Shown piece by piece: positions 25,425 to 33,900 of a DNA stretch of 34,227 bases (position 1 is its first letter; each line of letters opens with the position of its first letter). Origin of the DNA: Romeriopsis navalis LEGE 11480. Its GTDB lineage: Bacteria > Cyanobacteriota > Cyanobacteriia > Leptolyngbyales > Leptolyngbyaceae. Both the position numbers and the translations under genes were made by a program. The DNA is taken from NCBI RefSeq assembly GCF_015207035.1, contig NZ_JADEXQ010000067.1:1-34227 (forward strand), given 5' to 3'. Below the pieces are notes generated by a model. The model did not search any database and was not told the DNA's origin. It saw nothing but the letters and a program-made list of their open reading frames with translations.

Positions 25425-26786
25425 TTACACAATTTTGCGGAGCGCCGCCATCACATCGGCCACATTACTCAGGCGATCGTCGATCTGTGGTTGCGTCAAC
25501 TTGTAAATTAGATCAGCCAGCTCCGACTGAATCCCAGGAATTGACTGCGGATCAAACCGCACCCCTTCCGGCTGCTGTTTATAAAAATATTTCGGCGACT
25601 TGCCGGTGAGGAGGAACGCTAAAGTGATGCCAATCGCATAGAGATCAGCCGCCGCGCTCACTTTCCCTTGCTGCTGTTCTGGCGCGAGATAGCTGGTTGG
25701 ATTAAATCCACCGGACTGCTGCCAATTCCAGACCCGCACTGTGCCAAAATCCGTTAGCACTAAAGATTGACCGGAACGCAGTATCGATCGCTTGATCACA
25801 TGATTCGGGGTGATGTGGCCATGCACCAGCCCTTGCGGATGCATCACCGCTAACGTCTCACACAGCTCTAGCATCCAAGCAACGGCTTCACGTTGGGGCA
25901 AAGGCCCCGACTGGGCAACATACTGCGATAAGGTCTGGCCATAGACCATTTCCATCGCCATATAGGTCTTGCCATCTTGCTCAATCACTTCCAAGACCCG
26001 TGGGATGCCCGGATGATTCAGCTGCTGAAGCTGCTCTGCCAGTTGACGAAAACGCTCAGCCGCCACAATTTCCGAAGCCATTTGGGCATTGAGGTTTTTC
26101 AATACCATTGTTCGTCCGAGCCGCCAGGCCAACGACGTCACTGCCGTTTCACCTTGGCCGAGCAACTTAACGACCTGGTAATCGCCCAAACTACTCAGCA
26201 CCTTCAGTGGCTGACCGGTTTGCGTGGAAAATAGCAACTCTGAATTTTGCCCCGCCGGTTCATCCGGCACATCATCGCCCATTGCCGTTTTCGACAGCGC
26301 TAACTTCGTCGGTGGCGCAATAATCCCTGGATCCGCACCAGGCAATCCCAGGGTCTGGGGCATATCATCATCCACCGCCATAGGAATCCGATTCGTCGGC
26401 TTCGGGGTTGATTTGATCGTGGCCGCCACACCTTCTACCACGCCCAAATGCACCTGCAAATTTGGGCCGGATCGCGCCAACCGGAAAATCAGGCCATCAT
26501 GCAAGGGCATCCGCACCACTCGTTTGCCATCGATATAGGTGCCATTGGCGCCAAGACTCACCACTTCCCACTGCCCATCATCACAGCGCAGCTCAACGTG
26601 ATTCCGAGAAACCACAGCACTGTAGAGCACGACATGATTATCAGTGGAGCGACCCACACGAATCACTTCACCATCATCAAACGTCCAGCTTTGCACGGGC
26701 GTTGACTGAATTGGATGTAGCAGGGTGAGAGTAATCACAGAAGTAGAGGCGGCCGATGAGGGTGGCTGAGAGGATTGAAGGAGCAT
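25425..26786 (-). CDS. FHA domain protein with catalytically degenerate protein kinase domain
   Basis: The 453-aa protein has an N-terminal FHA domain (about 40-115) with VGRSTDNHV, VVSRNHVEL and GANGTYIDGKRV, so phospho-threonine binding is expected. A Pro/Asp-rich linker leads to a Ser/Thr-kinase-like fold from about 203. The glycine loop (LLGQGETAV) and the Lys in TMVLKNL (K230) are present. The catalytic loop reads HGHITPNH at 322-329 instead of HRDIKPSN, so Arg, Asp, Lys and Asn are all replaced, while DFG (346-348) and APE (368-370) remain. It should bind nucleotide but probably not phosphorylate. It lies 202 nt downstream of the FHA zinc-ribbon gene on the same strand. Confidence 0.85.
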   Translation of the reverse strand: MLLQSSQPPSSAASTSVITLTLLHPIQSTPVQSWTFDDGEVIRVGRSTDNHVVLYSAVVSRNHVELRCDDGQWEVVSLGANGTYIDGKRVVRMPLHDGLIFRLARSGPNLQVHLGVVEGVAATIKSTPKPTNRIPMAVDDDMPQTLGLPGADPGIIAPPTKLALSKTAMGDDVPDEPAGQNSELLFSTQTGQPLKVLSSLGDYQVVKLLGQGETAVTSLAWRLGRTMVLKNLNAQMASEIVAAERFRQLAEQLQQLNHPGIPRVLEVIEQDGKTYMAMEMVYGQTLSQYVAQSGPLPQREAVAWMLELCETLAVMHPQGLVHGHITPNHVIKRSILRSGQSLVLTDFGTVRVWNWQQSGGFNPTSYLAPEQQQGKVSAAADLYAIGITLAFLLTGKSPKYFYKQQPEGVRFDPQSIPGIQSELADLIYKLTQPQIDDRLSNVADVMAALRKIV

Positions 26787-26988
26787 CCTAAAACGCGAGT
26801 AAGGAATAAAGAATATACAAGCTAGCCTGGCAATTGACTGCCCTTATCTATATAAGAAGCCCCATTCTGGGATGAAAGTGACTATATTTAAGGAAAATTA
26901 CCATGACTTTGAGTTTGATACACAAAGCACTGACATTAATGCAAATTCCGCCCTTAGCATCCTCACATTTCAAACGAATGCAGCAGAA

Positions 26989-27672
26989 TTAGCACTGAAA
27001 CAAAAACGAGACCTTATCACCTTTACCAAAGGCAATCCGGTCGCCCGGACGGAGTCGATGCCGACTCCCCACGGCAAGGGGTGCGTTATTCACATACGTA
27101 CCATTGGAACTCCCGACATCTTCAATATAATAGGCATCGCCTTCAACCCGAATATCGGCGTGAATTCGCGACACAATTTCGGAATTGGGATAACCCGCTA
27201 AATCAATATCCGGCGGAATCCGATCGTTCGGTTTGCCCATGTGAATGACATCCAAACCCGGGGTCAACTCGATCGTCGTCTTAGTCTGCACATGCAACAG
27301 CTTTGCGGTGGGCACCTGTAACTGCGTCGAACCCACGGGCTGACCGACTGCGGCTGGCTGCGTAGCGGCTTTTGGCGCACTGGTCGGAGTCAGTCCTAAG
27401 GTCGCACCTGCCGGGGGACGGGCCTCGGGGACCGGCACCACCGGTGGCGGAATTTCAACCGGGTCGAAGGATTCGAGCGGCTCAAGTTCTACCGGCGTCA
27501 CCGATTCACTGACTTGTAAATTGAATCCACATTGACCGCAAAACACGGCGTCAGACTGATTATTCGCGCCGCAGTTAGGACATTGAGTCATGGCTGGTAG
27601 TGGGGTGTAACAGGCTTCACATTGCACCGCACCAAGTGGATTTTGGTGCTCGCAGTTCGGACAGACAATCAT
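26989..27672 (-). CDS. Double zinc-ribbon protein with C-terminal FHA domain
   Basis: The 227-aa protein begins with two Cys4 zinc ribbons (C4, C7, C18, C21 and C31, C34, C45, C48). A roughly 85-residue Pro/Ala/Val-rich linker follows, then an FHA domain (about 140-225) with HMGKPNDRI, IVSRIHADI and DVGSSNGTYVNN, all key phosphopeptide residues kept. It probably binds phosphorylated Ser/Thr-kinase substrates and a second partner through the ribbons. Its ATG overlaps the stop of the upstream 6-phosphogluconolactonase gene in ATGA, so the two are translationally coupled. Confidence 0.85.
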   Translation of the reverse strand: MIVCPNCEHQNPLGAVQCEACYTPLPAMTQCPNCGANNQSDAVFCGQCGFNLQVSESVTPVELEPLESFDPVEIPPPVVPVPEARPPAGATLGLTPTSAPKAATQPAAVGQPVGSTQLQVPTAKLLHVQTKTTIELTPGLDVIHMGKPNDRIPPDIDLAGYPNSEIVSRIHADIRVEGDAYYIEDVGSSNGTYVNNAPLAVGSRHRLRPGDRIAFGKGDKVSFLFQC

Positions 27673-28442
27673 GATGGACGATATGGATAAAGCAGCTCTA
27701 TATTGTTTGGTATTCCCCCAGCAGCAGCTTGATCAAGCAACCAAATTAAATTATTTGCCGGTGATCGAATCAATCGTGATGGGTAAGCCAAGTCATCCGC
27801 CACCGGGGCAAATATTTGACTCAGTGCCGTTTGCTTGTTCGCACCGGCCACCATAAATAGAATTAATCGAGCGTGGTTAATCACGGGCACTGTCAGCGTA
27901 ATCCGGGGTTCACCGGCCTTTTCGCCCACTGTCACTAGACGATCGGAAACTTTCAGCGCCGCTGTACCGGGAAATAAAGAAGCCGTATGACCATCATCTC
28001 CCATGCCTAATAGCATCACATCAAATTGCGGAAATTCCTGGGGAGAACACTGAAAGAATTGTTGCAATTCTTGTGCGTATTGTTGCGCTGACACTACTGG
28101 ATCCGTGTCAGCAGTTGGGATGGGATGGATATTCGCCGCAGGGAAATCGACGCGATCGAGCCAGGCTAACCGCGACATCAAATAGTTACTGTCGGGATGA
28201 TCGGGGGCGACGTAGCGCTCATCGCCCCAAAATATATGCACTTTGTCCCAAGGTAAGTCGGCTTGTGCTAAACGCTCATATAAGGGTTTCGGAGTACTGC
28301 CACCCGATAAGGCGATGGTGGCCTGGCCCCGATCGGTAATGGCCTGCTGCAACATTTGCAATACATGCTCATAGGCGCGATCGACCAGCGATGATTTATC
28401 CGATAAGACTTCGATGATGGGCGGGGCAGCTTCCACAGTCAT
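27669..28442 (-). CDS. pgl: 6-phosphogluconolactonase
   Basis: Pgl hydrolyses 6-phosphogluconolactone in the oxidative pentose phosphate pathway, which supplies NADPH in the dark in cyanobacteria. The 257-aa protein is a full-length DevB-type enzyme with IALSGGSTPKPLYERLA, the VHIFWGDERYVAPDHPDSNY block, LLGMGDDGHTASLFPG and LTVPVINHARLILFMVAG. It is cytoplasmic. A CRP-like palindrome lies 64-79 bp upstream of the ATG. The gene ends by overlapping the start of the FHA zinc-ribbon gene by 4 nt, an unusual partner for a central metabolic enzyme. Confidence 0.95.
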   Translation of the reverse strand: MTVEAAPPIIEVLSDKSSLVDRAYEHVLQMLQQAITDRGQATIALSGGSTPKPLYERLAQADLPWDKVHIFWGDERYVAPDHPDSNYLMSRLAWLDRVDFPAANIHPIPTADTDPVVSAQQYAQELQQFFQCSPQEFPQFDVMLLGMGDDGHTASLFPGTAALKVSDRLVTVGEKAGEPRITLTVPVINHARLILFMVAGANKQTALSQIFAPVADDLAYPSRLIRSPANNLIWLLDQAAAGGIPNNIELLYPYRPS

Positions 28443-28505
28443 GCTGATCTTGGCTCATACTTGTAAGTTACATTTGTCAGGATAATCGAGCCAGCTGAAT
28501 TTAGT

Positions 28506-28521
28506 TGAGATGTACATCACA
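28506..28521 (-). promoter_or_regulatory. CRP-family (SYCRP1-like) binding site candidate upstream of pgl
   Basis: Read on the minus strand the site is TGTGATGTACATCTCA. It matches the CRP/SYCRP1 half sites TGTGA and TCACA at 9 of 10 positions with the standard 6-bp spacer, and the inner 10 bp GATGTACATC is a perfect palindrome. It is centred about 71 bp upstream of the pgl ATG, suitable for a cAMP-responsive activator. This is sequence resemblance only. Confidence 0.5.
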
Positions 28522-28624
28522 ACTTCAGGATTCCCTTGGGATCAAGCAAATGCCGCCAGCTAGACGCACGCCCAGGCCCATCAATCGGCGATTCGCAGGT
28601 CGTCAAGCGGTGCGCCAAAGGGCG

Positions 28625-28795
28625 TTAATCATGCTCTGAGGTTTCTTCTTCGCGCTGACTTTCGGCCATCCCTTCTTTGAACCCACGCAGGGTTTTGCCG
28701 AAGGTACCGCCCAATTCCGGAAACTTCTTCGGGCCGAAGATAAGAACGGCGACGCCCAAGATAATTAAGACTTCTGGCCAACCTAGATTAAACAT
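28625..28795 (-). CDS. tatA: Sec-independent (Tat) translocase subunit TatA/E
   Basis: The 56-aa protein starts MFNLGWPEVLIILGVAVLIF, the membrane helix, followed by the family hinge GPKKFPELG and an amphipathic helix GTFGKTLRGFKEGM. A short acidic tail (REEETSEHD) completes the TatA/Hcf106 pattern. TatA forms the protein-conducting part of the twin-arginine pathway in the thylakoid and plasma membrane, exporting folded proteins. It is short compared with most cyanobacterial TatA proteins (roughly 55-115 aa). The start is ATG 28795. tatC is not in the window. Confidence 0.92.
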   Translation of the reverse strand: MFNLGWPEVLIILGVAVLIFGPKKFPELGGTFGKTLRGFKEGMAESQREEETSEHD

Positions 28796-28972
28796 GCCTG
28801 ATTCTTGATCTCCCGATTGCCTGTCTGTGTCTACAACCGATCGCTACAAGGCAACCGGATGGCTGACTCAATCATAAAGCGAGACTCGCGTTCAGCGGGG
28901 CAATTCTCTCGATCAGCGGCGCAAATTGATGATTAATTGCTGACGTGAGCCTGACCGTTAGGCGCATACGGC

Positions 28973-29028
28973 GCTAAGAGAACACAGCACTAAGACCATG
29001 CAGCACTAAGACCATACGCCACTAAGAC
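28973..29028. repeat. Four-copy 16-bp tandem repeat over the kinase stop codon
   Basis: The motif CTAAGA recurs with an exact 16-bp period: the copies of (A/G)CTAAG start at 28973, 28989, 29005 and 29021. The middle two units read ACTAAGACCATGCAGC and ACTAAGACCATACGCC; the first is diverged. The last copy supplies the TAG stop of the minus-strand kinase gene (29022-29024). A 16-bp period is not a multiple of three, so changes in copy number at the coding edge alter the reading frame. Confidence 0.75.
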
Positions 29029-29834
29029 AGGGCACCACGCGCCACTTCTGATTCCAACGCTTTGAGGGCTTCGGTGGCGGACTGGAGGCGGCGACCAACG
29101 CTAATCTCCGTCATCCAGTAGAGCCAGTCGGCAAAGGCCGGGCTGAGATCGGCTATCGCGTCGAGATCAAAGCGGGTGCCTTTGCGGGGAATGGTCGAAG
29201 GTTCTTGCCCGGTCACGAGGGTCATCAGGGTGGTGCCGAGGCTATAGAGATCCGATGAAATAATCGCCCGACCGCCAAATTGTTCGGGGGGCATGTAGCC
29301 GTAGGTCCCAACCATTGTGTAGGCGGAATTCTCTTGGTTCACCATCGTTTTGACGGAGCCAAAGTCGATGAGGTAGGGGCGCTTATCTAAGCCAATCACG
29401 ACATTGCTAGGTTTGATATCACGATGGATCACCGGGGTCATTTGGCTATGCAAATGCTCCAGAATTTTGAGCAGGACTTTGGCAATCTGCTTGGTTTCAT
29501 GTTCAGAGAAGGTGCGGCCCTGCTGGACGATCTCTTGCAAGGATTTGCCGGGCACGTATGCATGCACGAGGGCTAAGGCCTTCGCCGTGGGCAATTCTTG
29601 CTCAAAATAATCGACGTAGCGCGGAATGCAAGGATGATTCAAACTCTGAAGAATTTTAACTTCTCGCTCAAATAACCGTAGATCTTCCGCGGTCAGCAAA
29701 TCATCTTTAAATAACAGCTTAATTACGACTTGTTCCGCATTTTGTGTATCTCGGGCCAACAAAGTCCAGCGTCCAGCTTGTTTGCCAAGCTGTTTCTCGA
29801 CTTCATAGCGATTACCTAAAATTTGACCAGACAT
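29022..29834 (-). CDS. Eukaryotic-type serine/threonine protein kinase
   Basis: The 270-aa protein is a stand-alone kinase domain with no membrane anchor or sensor. The lysine in VVIKLL (K39), HRDIKPSN (137-144), LIDFGSVK (about 156-163) and the MPPEQFGGRA activation-segment end are all intact. Catalysis is therefore expected, unlike the FHA pseudokinase nearby. The sequence before the glycine loop (LGKQAGRWTLLARDT) is that of the bacterial Pkn2/Spk group. The gene ends inside a tandem repeat. Its start is ATG 29834, with pcyA divergent after 200 nt. Substrates are unknown, but the FHA proteins encoded 1.3 kb away are natural candidates for phospho-dependent partners. Confidence 0.92.
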   Translation of the reverse strand: MSGQILGNRYEVEKQLGKQAGRWTLLARDTQNAEQVVIKLLFKDDLLTAEDLRLFEREVKILQSLNHPCIPRYVDYFEQELPTAKALALVHAYVPGKSLQEIVQQGRTFSEHETKQIAKVLLKILEHLHSQMTPVIHRDIKPSNVVIGLDKRPYLIDFGSVKTMVNQENSAYTMVGTYGYMPPEQFGGRAIISSDLYSLGTTLMTLVTGQEPSTIPRKGTRFDLDAIADLSPAFADWLYWMTEISVGRRLQSATEALKALESEVARGALS

Positions 29835-30034
29835 AGGAGTATGTACGTATCGTTACAGTGGTTATACATCGACCATCGAGAATCATCAACCTGTTATTCT
29901 AAGCTTTGGACTGGAATTCCAGGGAGTGCTTCAAATCATCGGAACTGATTGAAGTTAGGACTAACGGATATTTAAGTTCATTTTGCTGATTGCGCCTCCT
30001 GACTTTCATTTAGTTTCACTGCCTCGCTGTAATA

Positions 30035-30802
30035 ATGCCCATTTCTAACCCATCAATTCGCGACCAGCAGCATCCATTAATTCGGCAGTTGGCCGATCGA
30101 GTGGAACAAATTTGGCATCATCACCTTGATCTAGAGCCTTACAGCCTGCCAGATGATTTGGGTTATGTGGAAGGCAAGATGGAGGGTGAAAAGCTGGTAA
30201 TTGAGAATCATTGCTACCAAACGCCGCAGTTTCGCAAGCTGCATATGGAGTTGGCGAAGGTGGGCAATGCCTTGGATATTTTGCATTGTGTGATGTTTCC
30301 GCGGACGGAATATGCGCTGCCGATGTTTGGAGCGGATATTGTCGGGGGTCGGGGGCGGATCAGTATGGCGATTACGGATCTCTCGCCGACGAGTGAGGAT
30401 CGGATTTTGCCGCAGGAGTACGATCGGTTGCTGGCGCAGTTGCCGGATGTGAAGTTTAGTCAGGAGCGGCGGTTTCCGGGGTGGGGGGATATTTTTTCGC
30501 CTTATTGTTTGTTTATTCAGCCCCAGGCGGCGGAAGAGGAACAGCAGTTTGTCGATCGGGTAGCGCAGTATTTGGAGCTGCATTGTCAGCAGGCGGTGGC
30601 GACGCAGCCGACGCCGGAGCGCGGTGAGGAAATTTTGGAAGGGCAACGCAATTATTGCAGCCGTCAGCAGGAAAATGATAAGACGCGGCGGGTGTTGGAG
30701 AAGGCGTTTGGGTCGGAGTGGGCTGATCGGTATATGACGACGGTGCTATTTGATGTGGAAGATGGCGAGAATTCGGATGAGCCGGAGCAGATCGCGCAGT
30801 AG
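30035..30802 (+). CDS. pcyA: Phycocyanobilin:ferredoxin oxidoreductase
   Basis: PcyA reduces biliverdin IX-alpha by four electrons to phycocyanobilin, the chromophore of phycobilisomes and phytochromes, using ferredoxin. The 255-aa length is normal. Residues equivalent to Synechocystis PcyA H74, E76, H88 and D105 are present as H70, E72, H84 and D101 (in FRKLHMELA, DILHCVMFPR and FGADIVGGR), so it should be active. The start is ATG 30035 (MPISNPSIRDQQHPLIRQL), with no strong ribosome site. The 3' two thirds are markedly G-rich on the coding strand, as is the first part of the following NACHT gene. Confidence 0.96.
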   Translation: MPISNPSIRDQQHPLIRQLADRVEQIWHHHLDLEPYSLPDDLGYVEGKMEGEKLVIENHCYQTPQFRKLHMELAKVGNALDILHCVMFPRTEYALPMFGADIVGGRGRISMAITDLSPTSEDRILPQEYDRLLAQLPDVKFSQERRFPGWGDIFSPYCLFIQPQAAEEEQQFVDRVAQYLELHCQQAVATQPTPERGEEILEGQRNYCSRQQENDKTRRVLEKAFGSEWADRYMTTVLFDVEDGENSDEPEQIAQ

Positions 30803-30958
30803 TGCCGCAAAGCAAAATTAATTGAATCGGGTAAATTCGGCTGATTTTTGCGAGTTTGCTTAGTATGGGATTTTACCCCGCGAATAAATTTCGGGCGCAT
30901 GGCGTAAGTCCAGTCAAAGTGGACTGATTACCCCCCATATAGCTTCTGAGATATCGAT

Positions 30959-33900
30959 ATGTTCTTTGAAAGTTTGATGACGCTGACTGGAGTTGAGCTG
31001 GGAAAGTTTGTGCTGACGCAAATCCTGAAGCTAGGAACGGCGGCGTTAGAAGATTATGTCAAGGATTTCTTTAAGGATTCAATTAAAGGCAGCATCCCAA
31101 AAGCCAAAATTGATGTCATCGCCAAGCCAATGGCGGAGGCGATCGGTTATTTCATTAAGGAATTTATCGCTGAACTCAAGGCGAATGATGTTGAGCAACC
31201 CAGTATTAATCATCAGTATCAACCGGCACTGAAAAAGCTGGTGAAGGATAAGCGCATTGCCGCCATCTTGGGTACGGCGTTTGAGCGGGATTGCGAGGTG
31301 ATCGACTACCAGCAGATACGACAACTTTGGAAAACTGAATATGAGCCGGATGGGGCAATGTTCCCAGAAGATTTTCGGTGGCGACGATTATCGACGAAAT
31401 ATATTGCGGGGGTCGTTGCGATTGTTCAGGCGGATGCCACACTGCGAGGGATTCTGAATTTAGAGATTCAGACGAATATTGAAGCGGCAGCACAGCAAAT
31501 TGCTGGACCAAAGGTCACGTTCAATCTGGACAGTTATCGGGAGTCGGTGCTGAAGCAGTATGGGTATTTGCAGTTGGAGAGTTTGGGGAGTGCCAAGTAT
31601 GAGCAGGGCGGGGCGAATTATCGCAATGTCTCGCTGTGGCAGATTTTTGTGGGGCAGAGTGTACGGGAATGCCAGGAGTATATGCCGCCGCAGTCCTATG
31701 AGATCCCCAAGGAACAACTGAAGCTGCTACAGGCGGCGGGGGAGATTGAAAAAATTGAGGAGCTGGAGGCGGAGCAGCAGCGGGGACGGTATTTTCAGCA
31801 GCCGATTCGATCCGTGCTGGAAGTGCTGGGGGTGCGGGAAGCAACGACGGTGGTGCAGCCGTTGCAGCAGTATTCGGTGATTCTGGGTGATCCGGGGGCG
31901 GGGAAATCGACGTTGTTACGGTATCTAGCGGTGCGCTGGGCGGCAGGGGACGAGCTGACGCAGATGCCGCTGATTATTGAGCTGCGGAGCTATATCCAGA
32001 GTAAGCAGGCGGGAGAATGTCAGGATTTTCTGGAGTTTGTGCATCGGGGATGCAACTGGGTCGGGCATCTGGACCAGCTTGAGCTTGAGCGGTGGCTGGA
32101 TGCGGGGAAGGTGCTGGTGATGTTTGATGGGTTGGATGAGGTGGTGGATCGTCAGCAACGGGGCACGGTGCTGAAGCAGATTCATAGCTTTACGCAGCGG
32201 TATAGTCGGGTGCCGGTGATTGTGACTTCGCGGGTGATTGGGTATCAGGCGCAGGCACTGCGGGATGCAGGGTTTCAGCATTTTATGTTGCAGGATCTGG
32301 ACGGAGAACAGATTCAGGATTTTGTGGAGCGGTGGCATGGGCTGACTTACTCGAATGCGTCAGATCGAGAGCATAAGCAGGCAAGGCTGGAGCGGGCGAT
32401 TCGGGACTCGAAGGCGATTCAGGAGTTGGCGGGGAATCCGCTGCTGCTGACTTTGATGGCAATTTTGAATCGAGGGGAGGAGCTGCCGAGGGATCGGGCA
32501 CGGCTGTATGAGAAAGCGGGGGAGGTGCTGCTGTATCAGTGGGATGTGGAGGCGAAGCTGCTGGAGTCGCCGAGGCTGGAGAAGTATCAGGTGGAGATCG
32601 ACTACCAGGATAAGAAGGCCATGCTGCAACGGGTGGCTTACTTTATGCAGGCAAATGCGAAGGGGCTGGCGGGGAATTTTATCCAGCGGGAGGATCTAGA
32701 GCAGTGTCTAGTGGATTATCTGAAGACGCAGAGGGATGCGCAGAATGCGCCGAGCATTGCGAAGCTGATGATTGAGCAGTTGCGGGAACGGAATTTTGTG
32801 CTGTGTCACTTGGGGGCGGATGCCTATGCGTTTGTGCATCGGACATTTCTGGAGTATTTCTGTGCGACGGAGATTGTGCGGCGGTTTGGCAAGCGGGGGA
32901 CGGCGGATAAAGGGCGGATTGAGTTTGAGCAGTTGCGAGATGAGGTGTTTGGGGAGCATTGGCAAGATGAAACTTGGCATGAGGTGCTGCGGTTGATCTG
33001 TGGGATGGTGGATGCGAATTTTGTGGGGCAGCTAGTGGAATTGTTGATGGAGCAGGAAATCAATGTCTATGAGCACCTAGATGAGAATGATCGATTAGAA
33101 AAGGAATTTCTTACTCACCTGTGTTTATCTGCTGACTTTATAGTAGAGGTGCGAGAGTCAAGTGGATTACAGCAGACCAGATTTAAGCTACTTCGCCAAC
33201 TTAAGGAGTTTGCAGAACAGGAATATCCATTTCGGTTTGACCGAGCTACTGCTGCTGCTGCACTTCAGGCCATCACAAAAATATGGCTAGCGGACCATGA
33301 ACTAATTAACTGGCTAGAAAAGTGCACCGATTTTGGTCCAGCATCTTATTTACCAGAAGGCGCAATCACTACAATCACTGATATTGAGCAACCAAACTTG
33401 CACCGCAATCAATGGCTCAAAGACCGCACTCAAAATAATTATAATTGGGCGGTTCGCCAAGTCGCCGTTCAAACACTCGCGCGCGGTTGGAAAGATGAAC
33501 CAGACACACTCAGCTGGCTCAAAAATCGCGCTCAAAACGATGACAATTACATGGTCAGACTGACCGCCGTTCGAGAACTTGTGCGCGGCTGGAAAAATGA
33601 ACCAGACACATTCAGCTGGCTCAAAAATCGCGCTCAAAACGATGATGATGACGTGGTCAAACTGACCGCCGTTCGAGAACTCGCGCGCGGTTGGAAAGAT
33701 GAACCAGATACACTAAGCATTCTCAAAGACCGCGCTCAAAACGATGATAATTACACGGTCAGACTTACCGCCATTCAAGAACTTGCGCGCGGCTGGAAAG
33801 ACCATCCTAGTTTATTGATTTTTTTTCTCAATCGTGGCGTCCAAGATCAATTCGAGTCGAAGCTTGGTTTTAAGATGATCTGTGATGGAACTGATAATCC

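Noticed and set aside
26872-27201. Plus-strand frame with its own ATG opposite the FHA zinc-ribbon gene
   Set aside because: Two thirds of it is antisense to the well-supported FHA domain and the rest shows no motif.
31925-32980. Several long minus-strand frames within the NACHT gene
   Set aside because: They result from the G-rich coding strand (few stop codons in antisense) and are Pro/His/Leu-rich low-complexity translations.
33413-33820. Regularly spaced repeats as a possible CRISPR array
   Set aside because: The units are 102 bp, contiguous with no spacers, and keep the reading frame of the HEAT region.
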